A stretch of DNA of 64,000 nucleotides from Acanthacorydalis orientalis (Eukaryota; Arthropoda; Insecta; Megaloptera; Corydalidae). The stretch is from the NCBI GenBank assembly GCA_034766995.1, contig CM068314.1, positions 38,150,708 to 38,214,707 on the forward strand. Reading direction: 5' to 3'. Position numbers and translations under genes: made by a program. The notes below the pieces were generated by a model. That model saw only the letters and a program-made list of their open reading frames with translations. It did no database searches and was not told where the DNA came from. Shown in pieces: positions 38,796-51,580 of this stretch (position 1 is its first letter; each line of letters starts with the position of its first letter).

Positions 38796-39754
38796 CTTAA
38801 TAAATTATATATAATACTTGAAAAGTATTTTTAACATGAAACTAAAATTTTAATAATATCACTTAGACTGTGGTATTTCGTACTTAACATATTAATTTCT
38901 TAAAAGTGTACAATATGATATTTAGTCCTGACTTACAGTGAATACTTTCATTAATTTAGAAAATCTTGTAAGCATTCAATATGAAAAAAGTAAGAGATGG
39001 TCTTACAATAAACTAAAAGCATAGTGTATTATTTTTAAAAATAAAAAATAATCTACATAAATTATTTTTAAAATAATTGTATATGAAATTAGCATTTTAA
39101 TTTTCGATTAAATCTCATTTTAATGACAATACTATCATTTTTAATATGTAAGAATATAATTCAATTTTCTATCTTAAACTAATAAATAACTAAATATAAA
39201 TTCAGATAAAAGTCTGTTTATTCAAAAAAAAAAATTATTTTATAAAAACAATTTTGTGTCTATATTCACACAGACTTAATTATAAATGATTATGTAGGAA
39301 AGAAGGTAAGTTTTGTTAATTTGTCTTTTGGGAACATTTGGAATTTTTCTCATCGCAATCGATTTCGAGACTTGTTTCTTAATCAGGTAGTTTACTTTTG
39401 CTTCACTAACTTTGAGTAGATATTTAACTAAGTAATTATTAATAGTTATTAACTATACCATGTAGTCAAACTAATTGTAATGAGAAAAATACGTGTTTTG
39501 AAAGAGAAGCATCAAAAACAATTAGTGTTCAAATTAATCACAGGTATATATGTATGTAAGTATATATATATATATATATATATACACATACACATTGCAT
39601 CTCTTCACATATAAGTATATAATAAAAAATATTGAAGAAATATGGAATCAGAAGAAAAATATCATCAAAACAGACAAAATAAACTTTCGATGGATAGACC
39701 CCTGTCAGTAAATCTGATTTAATTAAAAGTGAAAAAGTAACATCTACTTTTATA

Positions 39755-39756
<2 letters not shown>

Positions 39757-39806
<50 letters not shown>
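39757..39806. repeat. (TA)n microsatellite
   Basis: GTGTG lead-in and then about 23 TA units. Confidence 0.9.
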
Positions 39807-41322
39807 CTTACAATTATTCTGTATTCAGAACCGCATAGTATAACTATACTAATTGATTAGACATAAAGTTAATAATGAAATGTGTATAAAATTGTTTTTA
39901 CACCATTTAAATTTTGATGTTATTGTTATGACGGAAAGTTATCGATGATTCCCTTATTATAAATTCTTGTGGATTTTGTTGTAATGTTTTGTTGTAGATG
40001 TTTGTTTGTTTATGCTAAAATGTTAAATAATATTTGTTTCAGTTCATAACAATAACATTTACCGAAAAAATATGTTCTACTTAAATGTATACAAATATTA
40101 AACTGTTTCAAACTAACTAAAAAACGGATTTTCACTTACACTGTTCAATTATCACTAAACATATTTCATTAAAAACTACAAGAACAACAGATAATATTGT
40201 TAGCTTTTATGGCTTATTATTATTTAGGCCAAGTATGAATTCGCATTTTTTAAATGTACACTTGTTTCATCATAAAAAATGTCATTGACAATTCGCTATT
40301 TTTTGAAAAAAAAAATACAACTTTTATCAGGAATATATATAGTACTTATAACACAAAAATTAAAATAATATTACAAAAAATTTTATTTTTTAATAATTAA
40401 TAAAAAAAATATATATATATATATACACATATACATATATACATACAAATATATATATATATATAGACATTTAAGAAAGTATATGACCGGTTTATGTAAG
40501 TTACTTCCACAAACAAATTCTTTTTTACTCCATAAACTACTAAAATATTTCTAATCAGAAATGGTGTCAGAAATTTAAATGATGATGCCATTATTCTTAG
40601 AGTAATAGGATACTGAAATATTAGAGTTGATGGTACAGAAGACCAATTTACTGAGATTTTTCTGTAGTTTGGCTTTCTGTAGTTGATGGCAATGTTTTCT
40701 AAATACGTAAAAACAACGCTCAAAAATGATTAATAATTATTTATTGAAAATTTTTGTGCAAAAATATTTTTACTGGTTTTTGGCATGAAAAAATAATTCA
40801 TTTGTGAAAGTGAATTTATTACAGTATCAGAATTGTATTGTGAAGTTTATGTAAGATTTTTAATTATTTTTATTTCATGTGTTATCATTTAGTGATTTGA
40901 AGATATTTTTTATATTTTAATTTTTGGGTGTTTTTTTTTAATTCATTAAGATAATTAAGTGAATCAAAAGATTAACAAATATAATTTTTTAATAGAAATG
41001 ATTTTATACCATTGCTATTTTTATGTTTTTCTTTTAAGACTAAAATTATAATTTAAAATAACTATTCTACTATTGTAATTTGAAAAAAACCTTGTTAACT
41101 TTTTTATCGCACTTTTTTTATTTATAAGAAAAAAAGTAAAACATTGTAATAAATAAAGAAAAATATGACTTATATAAAACTTGTACAGAACAGTAATTTA
41201 CTGCGACAAAAAAACAAACATTTTATATACAATCTTATTTTAAATAATTTTTACGGTTAAGATAAATCTTAAAATATTATTAATAAAAAAGTGAGAGCAA
41301 TATTTTTCATACAGGAAATAAG

Positions 41323-41365
<43 letters not shown>

Positions 41366-41895
41366 CAATAACTACATTATTAAAATATAACATTGGATAT
41401 AGAAGGTTTTAGTAAACATCACAAATACATTTTTTGTTGTATATTTTTATTTTATCTATTGGGAAATTATTAACTAATAATTTTTCCAGTTTGAAATATT
41501 TCATATTATATATACTTCATATTTTATACAAAATTTTATTCAAAACAAAGTTAAGGTAATTAAATACTAAACTCTTTAGTTAAATATACAATAATACAGC
41601 CAAGCTAGAATACCTATATTAAACTCTTTAAATCCAAACATATGCAACATTTGATAATAGAAAAATTAGAGTTTAATTACTTTGTTACATTATTATAAAA
41701 TTAATTAAATAAATGTTTACTATGCAGAACTTAATGAAATAAATAAGTGACCTTTTATAGAAGAAAATATAAAAATGGCAAACATAAACTAATGAAAGAA
41801 TTATCTTGAAATAAATCTCGACAGCTTAATTTATAAATTAAAACGAACAAATTAAAATATAAATAACTTCTTATTTATTAATAGGAAGTTATAGG

Positions 41896-41947
41896 ATTTA
41901 AAATAATTAGTCAACTACATATTTGTAGTTGACAAATTATTTTAAAT
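41896..41947. repeat. 52-bp near-perfect hairpin
   Basis: Arms 41896-41919 and 41924-41947 (24 nt each, one mismatch) surround a four-base loop TATT. The arm core reads GTCAACTACA / TGTAGTTGAC. The stem is long for so short a loop. It resembles the centre of a foldback element more than a microRNA precursor, which normally has a wider loop. Confidence 0.85.
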
Positions 41948-43593
41948 GTCTTGGAATAAATGAGACTCTTTTCACTGAATGGAGGTTCATTCCATTTCCC
42001 AAATTAGTATCTTTATTGAAACTTTTTAATTATTCAAAGTTATTTCTTAATGACTTCACAAAATCTCAATATATATTTAAATATAGAAACGGTGGTGTTT
42101 TTTTTAAAAGAGAGGATAATTATATTACTATCAAAAAAGTATGTTAGTGCTTTGTACTTGAAAATAATATCTCGATAAAATATAAAACGAGCTAGTTCAA
42201 ATTTTTAGATGATTTTATCAAGTTCGTTTTCAAAGTAATTAGATATTTTACTTGAACGATAATTCTAGCAATGAAATATGCTTTTCTAAAAACCATGGTG
42301 GCTGACATATCACAATACCATGACTGCCATTCGACTGTCATAACACTAGATATAAAATTTTCTTTCTCAATCTATCATTAACCTTTCTTCATATTTAAAC
42401 CGATCGTCGAATTTAAATAAATATACTTTGTACCTCTATAATACAATTGAGTTGGTAGAATCTGATAATTTGAGTGGTATTTATTTATAATAAGTTCCCT
42501 CGAAACTTTACCATTAAGTTGTATTTTATCTTACACAGTAGTATCACTTGGCCGCACGACTATATATTTTTGACTAACTAGAGCTTTAAGAATCTATTAA
42601 ATTATCTAAAAAATTACTAAACCTGATTTTGAAATTCATCTTTTTAATGTTTTTATTCTGTACAAGCCGAGAAATATAATTATATTGTGTGCTGTTCAAG
42701 CCGAGAAATCTAACCTATTTCTACATTTAAATTATGTAATACAACTTCTGTTATTTTGTATATACTTATGTACAGGGCTGTATTTATTAAAAAAGAGAGT
42801 ATATATACATCCATAATAAAAAAAAAACAATGAGTAATGTCCAACAAAAATCTACCTGTAGGATATAAACTCGGCTCTCAGTTAAACCACACGTTTAATT
42901 TTGCAATACTGAAGAATTATCCTAATAGTTTTAAGGTTCTCCTTCTTCCTTGATTCTTTTTCAATTTACATCGTTCATTCCGGTTTGTTATTTTGTTGAA
43001 TTAATGGATAAACAAGTGTTATGGATTATTATTGAGTTTCATTGAAGATTTTTTAAATTCTATTTGGGATTATTTTTGATTATTTTCAGTAATTTAAAAA
43101 TAATTCAAATATTTTGGTCATTTTTTTTAATGTGTATAACTGAGTCATTTGTGTCTATTACTTGTCTGATTTCACGACTTTTTTTAAAAAAAAAACTTTG
43201 ATAAATGTTTTTTAGCTGTTCAAAAGTTTAGCTGTGTTAGCTCCTCATATACGCTATAAAAAAAATTAACATTTCTCAACCTACTTTTCATTAAGATATT
43301 TGTACTTGTTGAATTAAAAATATAATAATAATAATATGTGTGCTCAAGTGTTTTTCACATACAATACCCGTAAAGTTATGAAATTACCAGAAAAGATAAA
43401 TTGCTTAAGTTTAATTTTAAAACAACTTAAAATAAATATAAGTTTACTATTGTCTGATTACATAAAGGGCCTACTTTTATTTTTTACTAATTTCAGTTTA
43501 TGTTAATGTCTTAAATTCGATGAAATTATTTTTTCATGTGTTTTAACTTAAAGTAAATATATTAGTGTGTATCCCACTTTGATTTTAAATTAT

Positions 43594-43613
43594 GTAGACA
43601 CAGACACATACAT

Positions 43614-43675
<62 letters not shown>

Positions 43676-43701
43676 AGAAAAAAGATAGATAGATAGATAG
43701 G
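43594..43701. repeat. (CA)n(TA)n plus (GATA)n microsatellite
   Basis: CACACA units lead into about 25 TA units, then, after an AAAGAGAAAAAA spacer, four to five GATA units at 43684-43701. Confidence 0.92.
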
Positions 43702-44080
43702 ATGGAGACAATAGAGACATCACAAACAAATGACTCAAGAAACAATTATAATTTTTATAAAAAAATGTTAGGTTCTATTTTTAAAAAATAATTAGTTACA
43801 TTATTCTCCTGCAAGTAAAATATTCAGATTTCATTAAAATTCACATTTTCTATTACCGATGTCAATTACGCATTTTACTATTCAAGTTTTTTTAATTGAA
43901 AAAGCAATAGAAGAAAAAAATAACTCGTACAGTAATAATTATTAAGAGTAAGTGGCAATTAATAAATATAATATGTTGAAATCAGAGAGAAGGTTTTCAC
44001 ATCGGCAATTTTCTTTGTTTTATAAATAGAAGCTGTTTTGAATTTTTCAACATTTGTAAGACTGCCAAAATATCAATTTG

Positions 44081-44130
<50 letters not shown>

Positions 44131-45017
44131 TATGTAAATGCATGTATAACTAATTGTAGAACGCTATAAATATGTCAAAGTTCACGAAACATTTTAAAAA
44201 TAGTATCAACGATACAAGCAACGGAAGCATTAATAAAGAGAATATCACAAGCTATGATTTAAATATTAGTTAACATACTGTCAATTTGGTATTGATTTCT
44301 TTAACTTTTTTGTATATTGACATTAAAATTATATTGTTTTTTTATCGTATATAATGCAGGAAGCACATGAGATATCAACTATATTATTAAATGTCAACTA
44401 TAACTAAAGTTAATATTTTATTTAACTGAAGAATTTTTTACAAAAAATGTATTAATATTTATCGGATAAATACTATTTAAAAATGTGTAATTCTGCTTAA
44501 AAACTGTGTAATCAATATGCAAACAGTTTCTTGTTACATAAACAAATTAAAGTACGTAATTGTGTGTGTATATAAAAAAAATAAACACATTGAAAGGCTT
44601 AAAATATTCATTTGTGATAATCACATTTGTAACTATTTATCATAGTTTCATTCTAAATATAGTTCATTCTAAATACGTTAGATAATAGAAAAAAAAAGCA
44701 TTTAAGAGATATGAGAAATTAAATGATAGCAAGAAACTAATATTAAATGCCTTAAATAAATAATCTGTAAAATTATAAATTGCAAAATTTTTTTCGAAAA
44801 TTATCAGATAAGCCAATAGCATTAAAGATAAGCTAAATAAGTTTGTCATTGTTATGTTATATTTATTTGATTGTACATTCATTATTCACAACATACATTC
44901 ATTGGACAGCTGGCAGTCCTTGTGACTACACATCATTGTTTATATAATAATTTATAGACATTTCTATGAATTATTTATTTTTATTATATTAACTACTGAA
45001 AGTGACAATTAATCATT

Positions 45018-45032
45018 GTTCAGTATCAGTCT
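45018..45032 (+). promoter_or_regulatory. Possible initiator of the phosphatase gene
   Basis: Two TCAGT pentamers (45020-45024 and 45026-45030), the arthropod initiator consensus, lie about 130 bases before the start codon. There is no clear TATA box at -30. A TTTCAG at about 45094-45099 could instead be an acceptor for a 5' UTR intron. Weak evidence. Confidence 0.2.
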
Positions 45033-45154
45033 ACCTTAATATAGAAAATATTCAAATTAATAATTAATTAAAGATAATTAATATTTGTTGTGATTTCAGT
45101 GTACTCAACCATTTTTTAAAAGTTAATTCTGTTTTAAACTGTATTCGAAGAAAA

Positions 45155-45536
45155 ATGAATTCGGAAAATATTCCTAAAAATATTGTCGAGATGACAGGAA
45201 AAGAAGCAGAGAAATTTATAAATTCCTTTGATCATGTGTTTTTGGATAATGATGGTATTTTTTTTTATTATTCTTTCTCTTTTGTGTATTAACTAATAAC
45301 TTCATTAGAGATATTAATATATGAAATAATCTGAATGAATTTAACATGTACATAGTACTATAATAATATTTACTGTTTGCCGCTCTTCATTTTATTAAAA
45401 TATTTAAAAAAAACTATTCGACTATTAGATAAGTGATATTTTTTTCTTAAATTTCATGTATGACTAATAAATGTGTTGTTTCTTAAATTGTATTCAGGTT
45501 GTGATTTGAAAATTACTCTTTCAAAAAATTATATAT

Positions 45537-45584
<48 letters not shown>

Positions 45585-46427
45585 TGTAAAAACTAAATTT
45601 GTATGTTTAAATATAAAATGATAATAAATAATTATTTATATGGAATTAAATACTTATATTTTTTTTAAATATATAAAATATAAACATCAAATGTTTAAAG
45701 TTATAAATTTAGTTTTTATACATAAAATATTCACAAATCACAAAGTTTGAAAAATTATATTAATTCACACTTCCTAGTAATTTTATATGTATTTTTTTAC
45801 TAGAATGCAATATATTTCTTTAAGATATAACTAATTTAAATTATATACTTAGAATACAGAAAAAGAAAAAAATATTTTGTTTAATAGATGATAATGAAAG
45901 GAAAAATTTTTGGTATCATTTAAATATATATTTATTATTGCTTTATATGTAAATGTTTTAACAATTTAATTTTATTTTAAATCATTTTAAAACACATATC
46001 TTTACATTGATAACATACTTTTTATCCGTGCAATCACCAATATATAGATGAGTATTTTTTTTGATTTAAAATCTGTTTTTACATTAATGAATTTAAATAC
46101 ATACAAATATGATGTTACTTAATTCATATCTAAAGATAAAAACTTCGGAATTCATAAGTGAACTAATAAATGATAATTAACTGAGTAAATATAATACTCT
46201 ACTGTCAATGTTACCTATCATTCATCTGTATTTTTAGATATATTTTCTAATTCTATAAATTATTACAGTATAATTTAGATTGATTTTTTTTATTTTACTA
46301 TTACCTCATATAAACGTATTCTAACATATTGCTATTACATTTTAAGTTTTATTTTTGCGGTAAATTTGAAAGATACTTTGTTATTGAATATTTTATTCTG
46401 CTTTTGGTGATTTCTTATAAATAATTA

Positions 46428-46474
<47 letters not shown>

Positions 46475-49400
46475 AGAGCGGTTCTTTAAATATATTTATC
46501 ATAAATGTTCAATTCTTGGGTGTCAAATTATATTTTTAAAATTAACCTTGATGGAATATTTATAGAGCTAATTTCAAACTTTTTTTTAAAAAGTGAATAA
46601 ATACAATAAGTATTCCGTAAGTTTACTATATTTTAATTTTTAATAAAACAAAGCACATATGGATTTTATATAATTACATATTCAATCAATTTTTCGACAC
46701 AGTAACTAAGTTTTTTGAAGTAGTAATTGTCGCGATAAATCAAAAAGTCAAAAATCTAATAAAAAATATGTCTATTGTAAATATAATTATTCACATGAAC
46801 TTCTTGTAGTCTCCTTTCTAGAAATTATCGTTAATAAATTGAATATGATGAATTGTTAACAAACAGACTTTTTCGTTGCATTGCGAGCAGTGAAATCCAT
46901 TAAAAAAATATTCATATACTGCTCAAAAGACAGTTCAATTGCTTTTTCCCATCTCGTTTTGTGATCTTATCAAAGTACTAATTCTGCTTTATTTTCAATA
47001 ATATATTGAATTACATCTTCAATTCAAGAGCAGGTCAAGTGATATAGTAAGTTACGTCTGCTAGTGACATCCTTTATCATCAAAGTTTGGACTCTTTGAT
47101 CTATCTCTATGATTATGTACTTAATAGACACGGTTAATTTACCAAGAAATATACGAAATATGTGACTACATAAAATTTGTATGTAACTTTACCGTAATTT
47201 GTTTATATTCAGAATTAAAAACTAGGAAACTGAATTTCTTATCGTAATACAGTTTTGCTATAATTATAGGCAAGCGTTACTACCCTAATAATAAGAACAT
47301 TTTTTATACTATACTGTTTAATAATTGCTCTTTGTTCACTATGATCGTTTATGTGCATTTTAATGAAGATAACCTCATTCCAAATGAGTAAACGTAGAAA
47401 ATCTTAGATTTCTGTACCTAAACAAATCCACAGATGTTCTTAATACTTAGCACACAAAAATGATTTTTTCTTCATGTGTGAATATATATATATATATATA
47501 TATATAAACATATACTCACACTAGGGGACTCTTCCTCCTACTTGCTACGCTCATCAACCCAGAGATGTATTTTATAGATGTATTACATCAAGTTTTGTTT
47601 CAGCGTACAGATTGATATTTTTTAATAAAGTCTATTTTAAATAGAGTAATCGATTTTATTGTTCTTGGTACTTAAATTTTAGCATCCTTGCAGCTTGTCG
47701 CTCTTCTTCTGTCTTGTGTAAACGCATACTAAGTTTCTGAATTTTTCATACGAGTACTAAGGAGTCTGACATACCTGATAAATTCATTTCATATACATAT
47801 ATGTTTTATATTTGATGTTCAGAAAATCATTAAATAATAATCTTATCATTTTGAAGGATAAAATTAAAATTATTTTCATATTTTCACTATTTCATATTTT
47901 TTTAAAAAAAAAGAATTTTATTGAAAACTATATTATATTGTTTGATTTTTGGATCATCCAGATATTAATAAATCTGCAGTTGTTGCATTTACATAACTAT
48001 TTTTAATATTAATAAATTTTCTGAAAAATATTTTCAGGGGTATCAAGTTTAGGAAGTCATTGTATAGAAGGATCACCGTCTGCTATTAATGAATTACGAA
48101 AAATTGGGAAACAAATTCGTTTCCTTTCAAATAACACACTTATGTCTCAACAATATTTCAAAAAAAAGTATGATCGTTTTGGAATCGAATGTAGTGAACA
48201 TGAATTTTTAACACCTGCATTATCAATTGTATCATATTTGAAAAAGAAAAATTTCAATAAAAAAGTGTATTTAATTACCAGTGATATATTAAAACAAGTG
48301 TTAATTCAACAATGTATAGATGTAATTGAAGATGAGGTAACTATTTGGAAATAACTGATATTGTACTTGTTTGAAAAAAAACTATCAAAGAAAAATATGA
48401 GAAATTAGATTTTTGGTTAAATGTTACTTCCAGAATAACATTTTATATTAATATTTATAAGTTATAGATTCAAATTAAATTAAGCCATTTAACCATTTTA
48501 TGGCTTATTTCATAACATTAGATGAATTTATTGTGATTTTAATATTTCATTGAATAGTGAATAAGCGGTTGTCAATCAAACCTTTTGAATTGTTATTAAA
48601 ACATTACAATATGACTACCAAACAATACAATTTATTAGTGAACACTATATTTCTTTCAAAATCTTTCATTGAATTAGTTTATTAGAAAAATAATTGTGGT
48701 TTATGACTTTCAAATTCATATATATTTGACTTTTTTTTTTGGTTTTCCTAACTGTTTTAAGTGGTCCAGAACTGTTGGATGACTAATGCCTAACTTTTGT
48801 GCTAGCTCTCAAATTGTTGTGCCTGGTTCTGATTTAACTAACGCATTCAGTTGATCGATATGAACTGAAGGAGAACGCCTGCAACCTTCATTTTCAAAGC
48901 CCTTGTTCCCAGCATGACATTTTTGAAACCATCATTACACTACGTTCCTTAACAGTACCCACACTAAAGGGATCGTTTAGTTTATGAGCAGTTTCTGCTG
49001 CTTTACTACCCGTTTTCAACTTATAGAAAAAATGCTCTTATTTGCTTCTTTTCTATCTTTAATTCAATAGTCCAATTTGAAAAAAGATTAATAATGAAAC
49101 CAAAGTCGATGTTATCAAAATACAGATCGAAAAATACACTTTAAAATGATATTAATATAAATACGAAGAAATTGCACTTCCATTAAAAATATTAAGGTTA
49201 GAATTCAAAAACAAAAACCGCAATTATATTTGTACCAAGCTAATAATACAATTTTATTATAGTTAACACTATTTGAATATAGTTAAATTTTTTTTTTTTT
49301 GCAGGAACTGCATGGAGAAATTGAAAATTTCTCAACAATATTAACAAAACCTTTAGATCCAGATGTAAGATATGTTATTTCTGATTTAGCTCTGAATATA

Positions 49401-49822
49401 AATTATCCAAAAATTGTAAGAGCATATTTATATCTCAAAAGAAACGATGTTGATTTACTAATAACCGCACAAGACCACTTAATTCCTGTTGACACAAATT
49501 TATACATACCAGGTAATATTTTTAAATTATATTTTTATTTTTTTTTTGTGTTATATCTGTGAAGATAATTAATCAAACTTATTAAACAGTATAATTTTAG
49601 AGAAAAATAAGATAAGCAAGACAAGAAGTAAATAATAAGATGAATTTTATTTCATAATAGTAAACTCCAACAAAATTTTAATTGAAGTAAAGTGAAAAAA
49701 GAATTTAAATAACTTTTAGTAATGTTTTTTGAGTAATGTTTAAACATTTCGAAACATTATTGATTTTAACTTGTGTAAAGTGTAACGTTTTATTAATATT
49801 AAATATTTATCAGCAATATTTT

Positions 49823-49873
<51 letters not shown>

Positions 49874-50578
49874 TACATAAAACGTTAAAATGTAATAAAA
49901 AAAAATATAAAACAGCAATATAAGAATTTGATTTGTTGATTCGTTTTTCATTTTTCATAAGAGATAAAAAATTATTACACACAATTAATTGTCTATCCAT
50001 TTCAGCACCGAACGTTTTATTAGAATCTTCAGTAAAATCATTGAATAAATCTCCAATATGTTTAGGAAAGCCTAGTGCTTTATTCAAAAATTATATTTTT
50101 GAAAATATCCAAATAGATAATCCAAGTCGGGTTTTGTTCGTAGGAGATACGTAAGTATATTTTTTTATATATTGAGTTTATAAATTTATATATATATATA
50201 CACATACACAAATACATATACAATTCCATATCCATAGGGGAGCCAAGGGGCCCTGATAACCTCCAAAGCTCATATATACACAGAGAGATTAATGTAATCT
50301 CTTATCACTATCCATTATGTTTACCAAAGGGATTAATATAAACCACGACTAAAGTAATTCAAGAACTTTATAAAAAGAAAAGAAAACTGGATTTTATTCT
50401 TTAAATATTTTTTTATAATTACCTAATCAATTTAATTAAATTCACATTAAAAAAATTTTATCCGTTCAATTCGTTCCCCCTCAGATTAAATCCTGAGTGG
50501 GTCACTGTAAATATATATACATATATATATACACACATACATACATACACACACTCACATATACGTATATAAATATAC

Positions 50579-50613
<35 letters not shown>

Positions 50614-50614
50614 A

Positions 50615-50655
<41 letters not shown>

Positions 50656-51125
50656 CTTATATATTATCGTGCAGTTCAATTACGCAAAAAATTATACTAG
50701 CAAAATCAAACTATTCGAATGTTTATCAAAATTTTCTTACTTTTAAAAATTATTTGTAATGAAACTAATGAAATATTGTAATGAATTTATTATTCAAATC
50801 AATTCTGACTAAGATGATTATGTATTTTCTTTAAGAAAATTTAAACAAATATCGACTTTTACTATAAACATACTTCATGTAATTCTCACATAAAGAAACC
50901 TATTTTCAGTTGTTTCTTGAAATAAACACATTAAATGAGATGTTCTATTTTAGATTAGATGTAGATATGAATTTTGCAAGGCTCTGTGGATTTCAAAAAC
51001 TATTAGTATTCAGTGGAGTAGCAACGAAAGAAGCTATGGAAAATTGTCAATGTCATGAAAAACCTGATTATTATGCTGATAGTTTGAAAGATTTGTATGA
51101 ATTATTATTATGTACTAAAAAATAA
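45155..51125 (+). CDS. HAD-superfamily phosphatase (PGP/PDXP/4-nitrophenylphosphatase-like), 5 exons
   Basis: Exons: 45155-45254, 48038-48336, 49305-49512, 50006-50150, 50954-51125 (924 nt, 307 residues plus stop). All introns are GT-AG and the phases match. The protein is the normal length for eukaryotic phosphoglycolate/pyridoxal phosphate phosphatases (about 290-320), probably cytosolic, with no signal peptide or membrane segment. Motif I is F-L-D31-N-D33-G (nucleophile and acid/base), split by intron 1. Motif II is L-S64-N-N-T. Motif III is L-G-K224-P-S. Motif IV is V-G-D250-T-L-D-V-D255 (Mg2+ ligands). A C2-type cap lies between motifs II and III. Oddities: the usual aromatic residue after DGV is missing (DGVSS), the cap GFD-type motif reads SDL, and the PGTG-like loop reads PGAP. 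The fold and chemistry look intact; the substrate cannot be named. It is likely a divergent paralog of an insect family with several copies. Whether it is expressed is unknown. Confidence 0.9.
45255..48037 (+). other. Intron 1 of the phosphatase gene
   Basis: This 2.8-kb intron splits the glycine codon after the catalytic DND (phase 1; donor GTATTT, acceptor TTTTCAG). It holds TA tracts at 45541-45582, 46431-46469 and 47483-47506 and a foldback sequence at 45585-45721. The open frame at 47812-48006, just before exon 2, is intronic and hydrophobic-looking by A/T content only. Confidence 0.85.
45585..45721. repeat. Foldback sequence in intron 1
   Basis: TAAAAACTAAATTT at 45587-45600 recurs inverted at 45705-45718, and partial pairing extends further inward (ATGTTTAAA on both sides). 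It lies directly against a (TA)n tract, so it may be another small TA-targeting MITE. Confidence 0.5.
48337..49304 (+). other. Intron 2 of the phosphatase gene
   Basis: Phase 0, donor GTAACT, acceptor with a long T run before GCAG. It contains an antisense mariner fragment at 48741-49068. Read-through into the intron would end the protein after VTIWK. Confidence 0.85.
48741..49068 (-). pseudogene. mariner transposase N-terminal fragment in intron 2
   Basis: Read on the minus strand: [20 protein letters not shown], then [17 protein letters not shown], then after a frame change [20 protein letters not shown], and [19 protein letters not shown]. These are the two helix-turn-helix motifs of the mariner DNA-binding domain (FLYEFKLG-type start and ELAxxLGxSHxTVxxHL). 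The sequence stops after LGKPK; the catalytic D,D34D domain and both terminal repeats are missing. It is a different lineage from the 8.4-kb mariner, whose N-terminus begins MDKIEI. Confidence 0.88.
49513..50005 (+). other. Intron 3 of the phosphatase gene
   Basis: Phase 1, donor GTAATA, acceptor CCATTTCAG. It carries a pure (TA)n tract at 49826-49870. Confidence 0.85.
49826..49870. repeat. (TA)n microsatellite in intron 3
   Basis: About 22 TA units, about 135 bases before the exon 4 acceptor. Confidence 0.9.
50151..50953 (+). other. Intron 4 of the phosphatase gene
   Basis: Phase 2, consensus donor GTAAGTAT, acceptor TATTTTAG. It separates the GD of motif IV from its second aspartate. It carries a TA/CA tract at 50189-50222, a long compound tract at 50509-50655, and a GC-richer patch at 50230-50275 (GGGGAGCCAAGGGGCCCTG) that I cannot assign. 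Confidence 0.85.
50509..50655. repeat. Compound TA/CA/TACA microsatellite in intron 4
   Basis: TA and TACA units, a CA-rich patch near 50530-50560, then two long TA runs separated by a single AAATATACA interruption. Confidence 0.9.
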
Positions 51126-51171
51126 TTAGAAGTAAATTTTAAATGGGACATAAAATGTATTTAGTAACAAA

Positions 51172-51177
51172 AATAAA
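51172..51177 (+). terminator. Polyadenylation signal AATAAA
   Basis: AATAAA 47 bases after the stop codon of the phosphatase gene. It is the first canonical signal downstream and is placed as expected for a short 3' UTR. Confidence 0.6.
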
Positions 51178-51476
51178 GTAGGGAAATATATAACATATAT
51201 TAGTTAAATTATATATTACATTTTTTTGCAAATGAAAAAAAGATGTTAAAATATTTATTCAAATATTTATATAACTTGATAAGAAAAATCTCATTAATTT
51301 TTATTCTAATGAAGCCATATGATAATATGAATAATAGGTATAAAATGATGATTTAAACCTTGTGAATGAGTAAAACTCTTTGTATATTTCTGAGAAAGAT
51401 TTGTTTAAATATATTTTACTTGTGTTAATCATTATGTTAATTGAAAACTATAATCATACAATTCAAAATAGTATAC

Positions 51477-51522
<46 letters not shown>

Positions 51523-51533
51523 ATCTATCTATC

Positions 51534-51565
<32 letters not shown>

Positions 51566-51580
51566 TAGAGAGAGAGAGAA
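51477..51580. repeat. (TA)/(TATC)/(TATG)/(GA) compound microsatellite
   Basis: About 20 TA units, four TATC units, seven TATG units and a GA run follow each other in that order. Confidence 0.92.

Larger units (their letters stand above)
38691..45018. other. Non-coding A/T-rich DNA upstream of the phosphatase gene
   Basis: TA or compound tracts lie at about 38754-38794, 39543-39590, 39757-39806, 40408-40466, 41327-41360, 43594-43673 and 44083-44128. The minus-strand frame covering 40397-40723 is partly repeat-derived and not convincing as a gene. A dispersed-repeat copy is at 40493-40540 and a strong hairpin at 41896-41947. The open frame at 41929-42147 begins inside the hairpin and has no known similarity. 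Confidence 0.6.

Noticed and set aside
46680..47110. Possible decayed minus-strand coding sequence in intron 1
   Set aside because: Short readable stretches exist, but I could not match them to any family.
47812..48006. Open frame just before exon 2 of the phosphatase as an extra exon
   Set aside because: It lies inside intron 1, ends at a stop before the acceptor, and the exon 1 to exon 2 junction rebuilds the conserved DxDGV motif without it.
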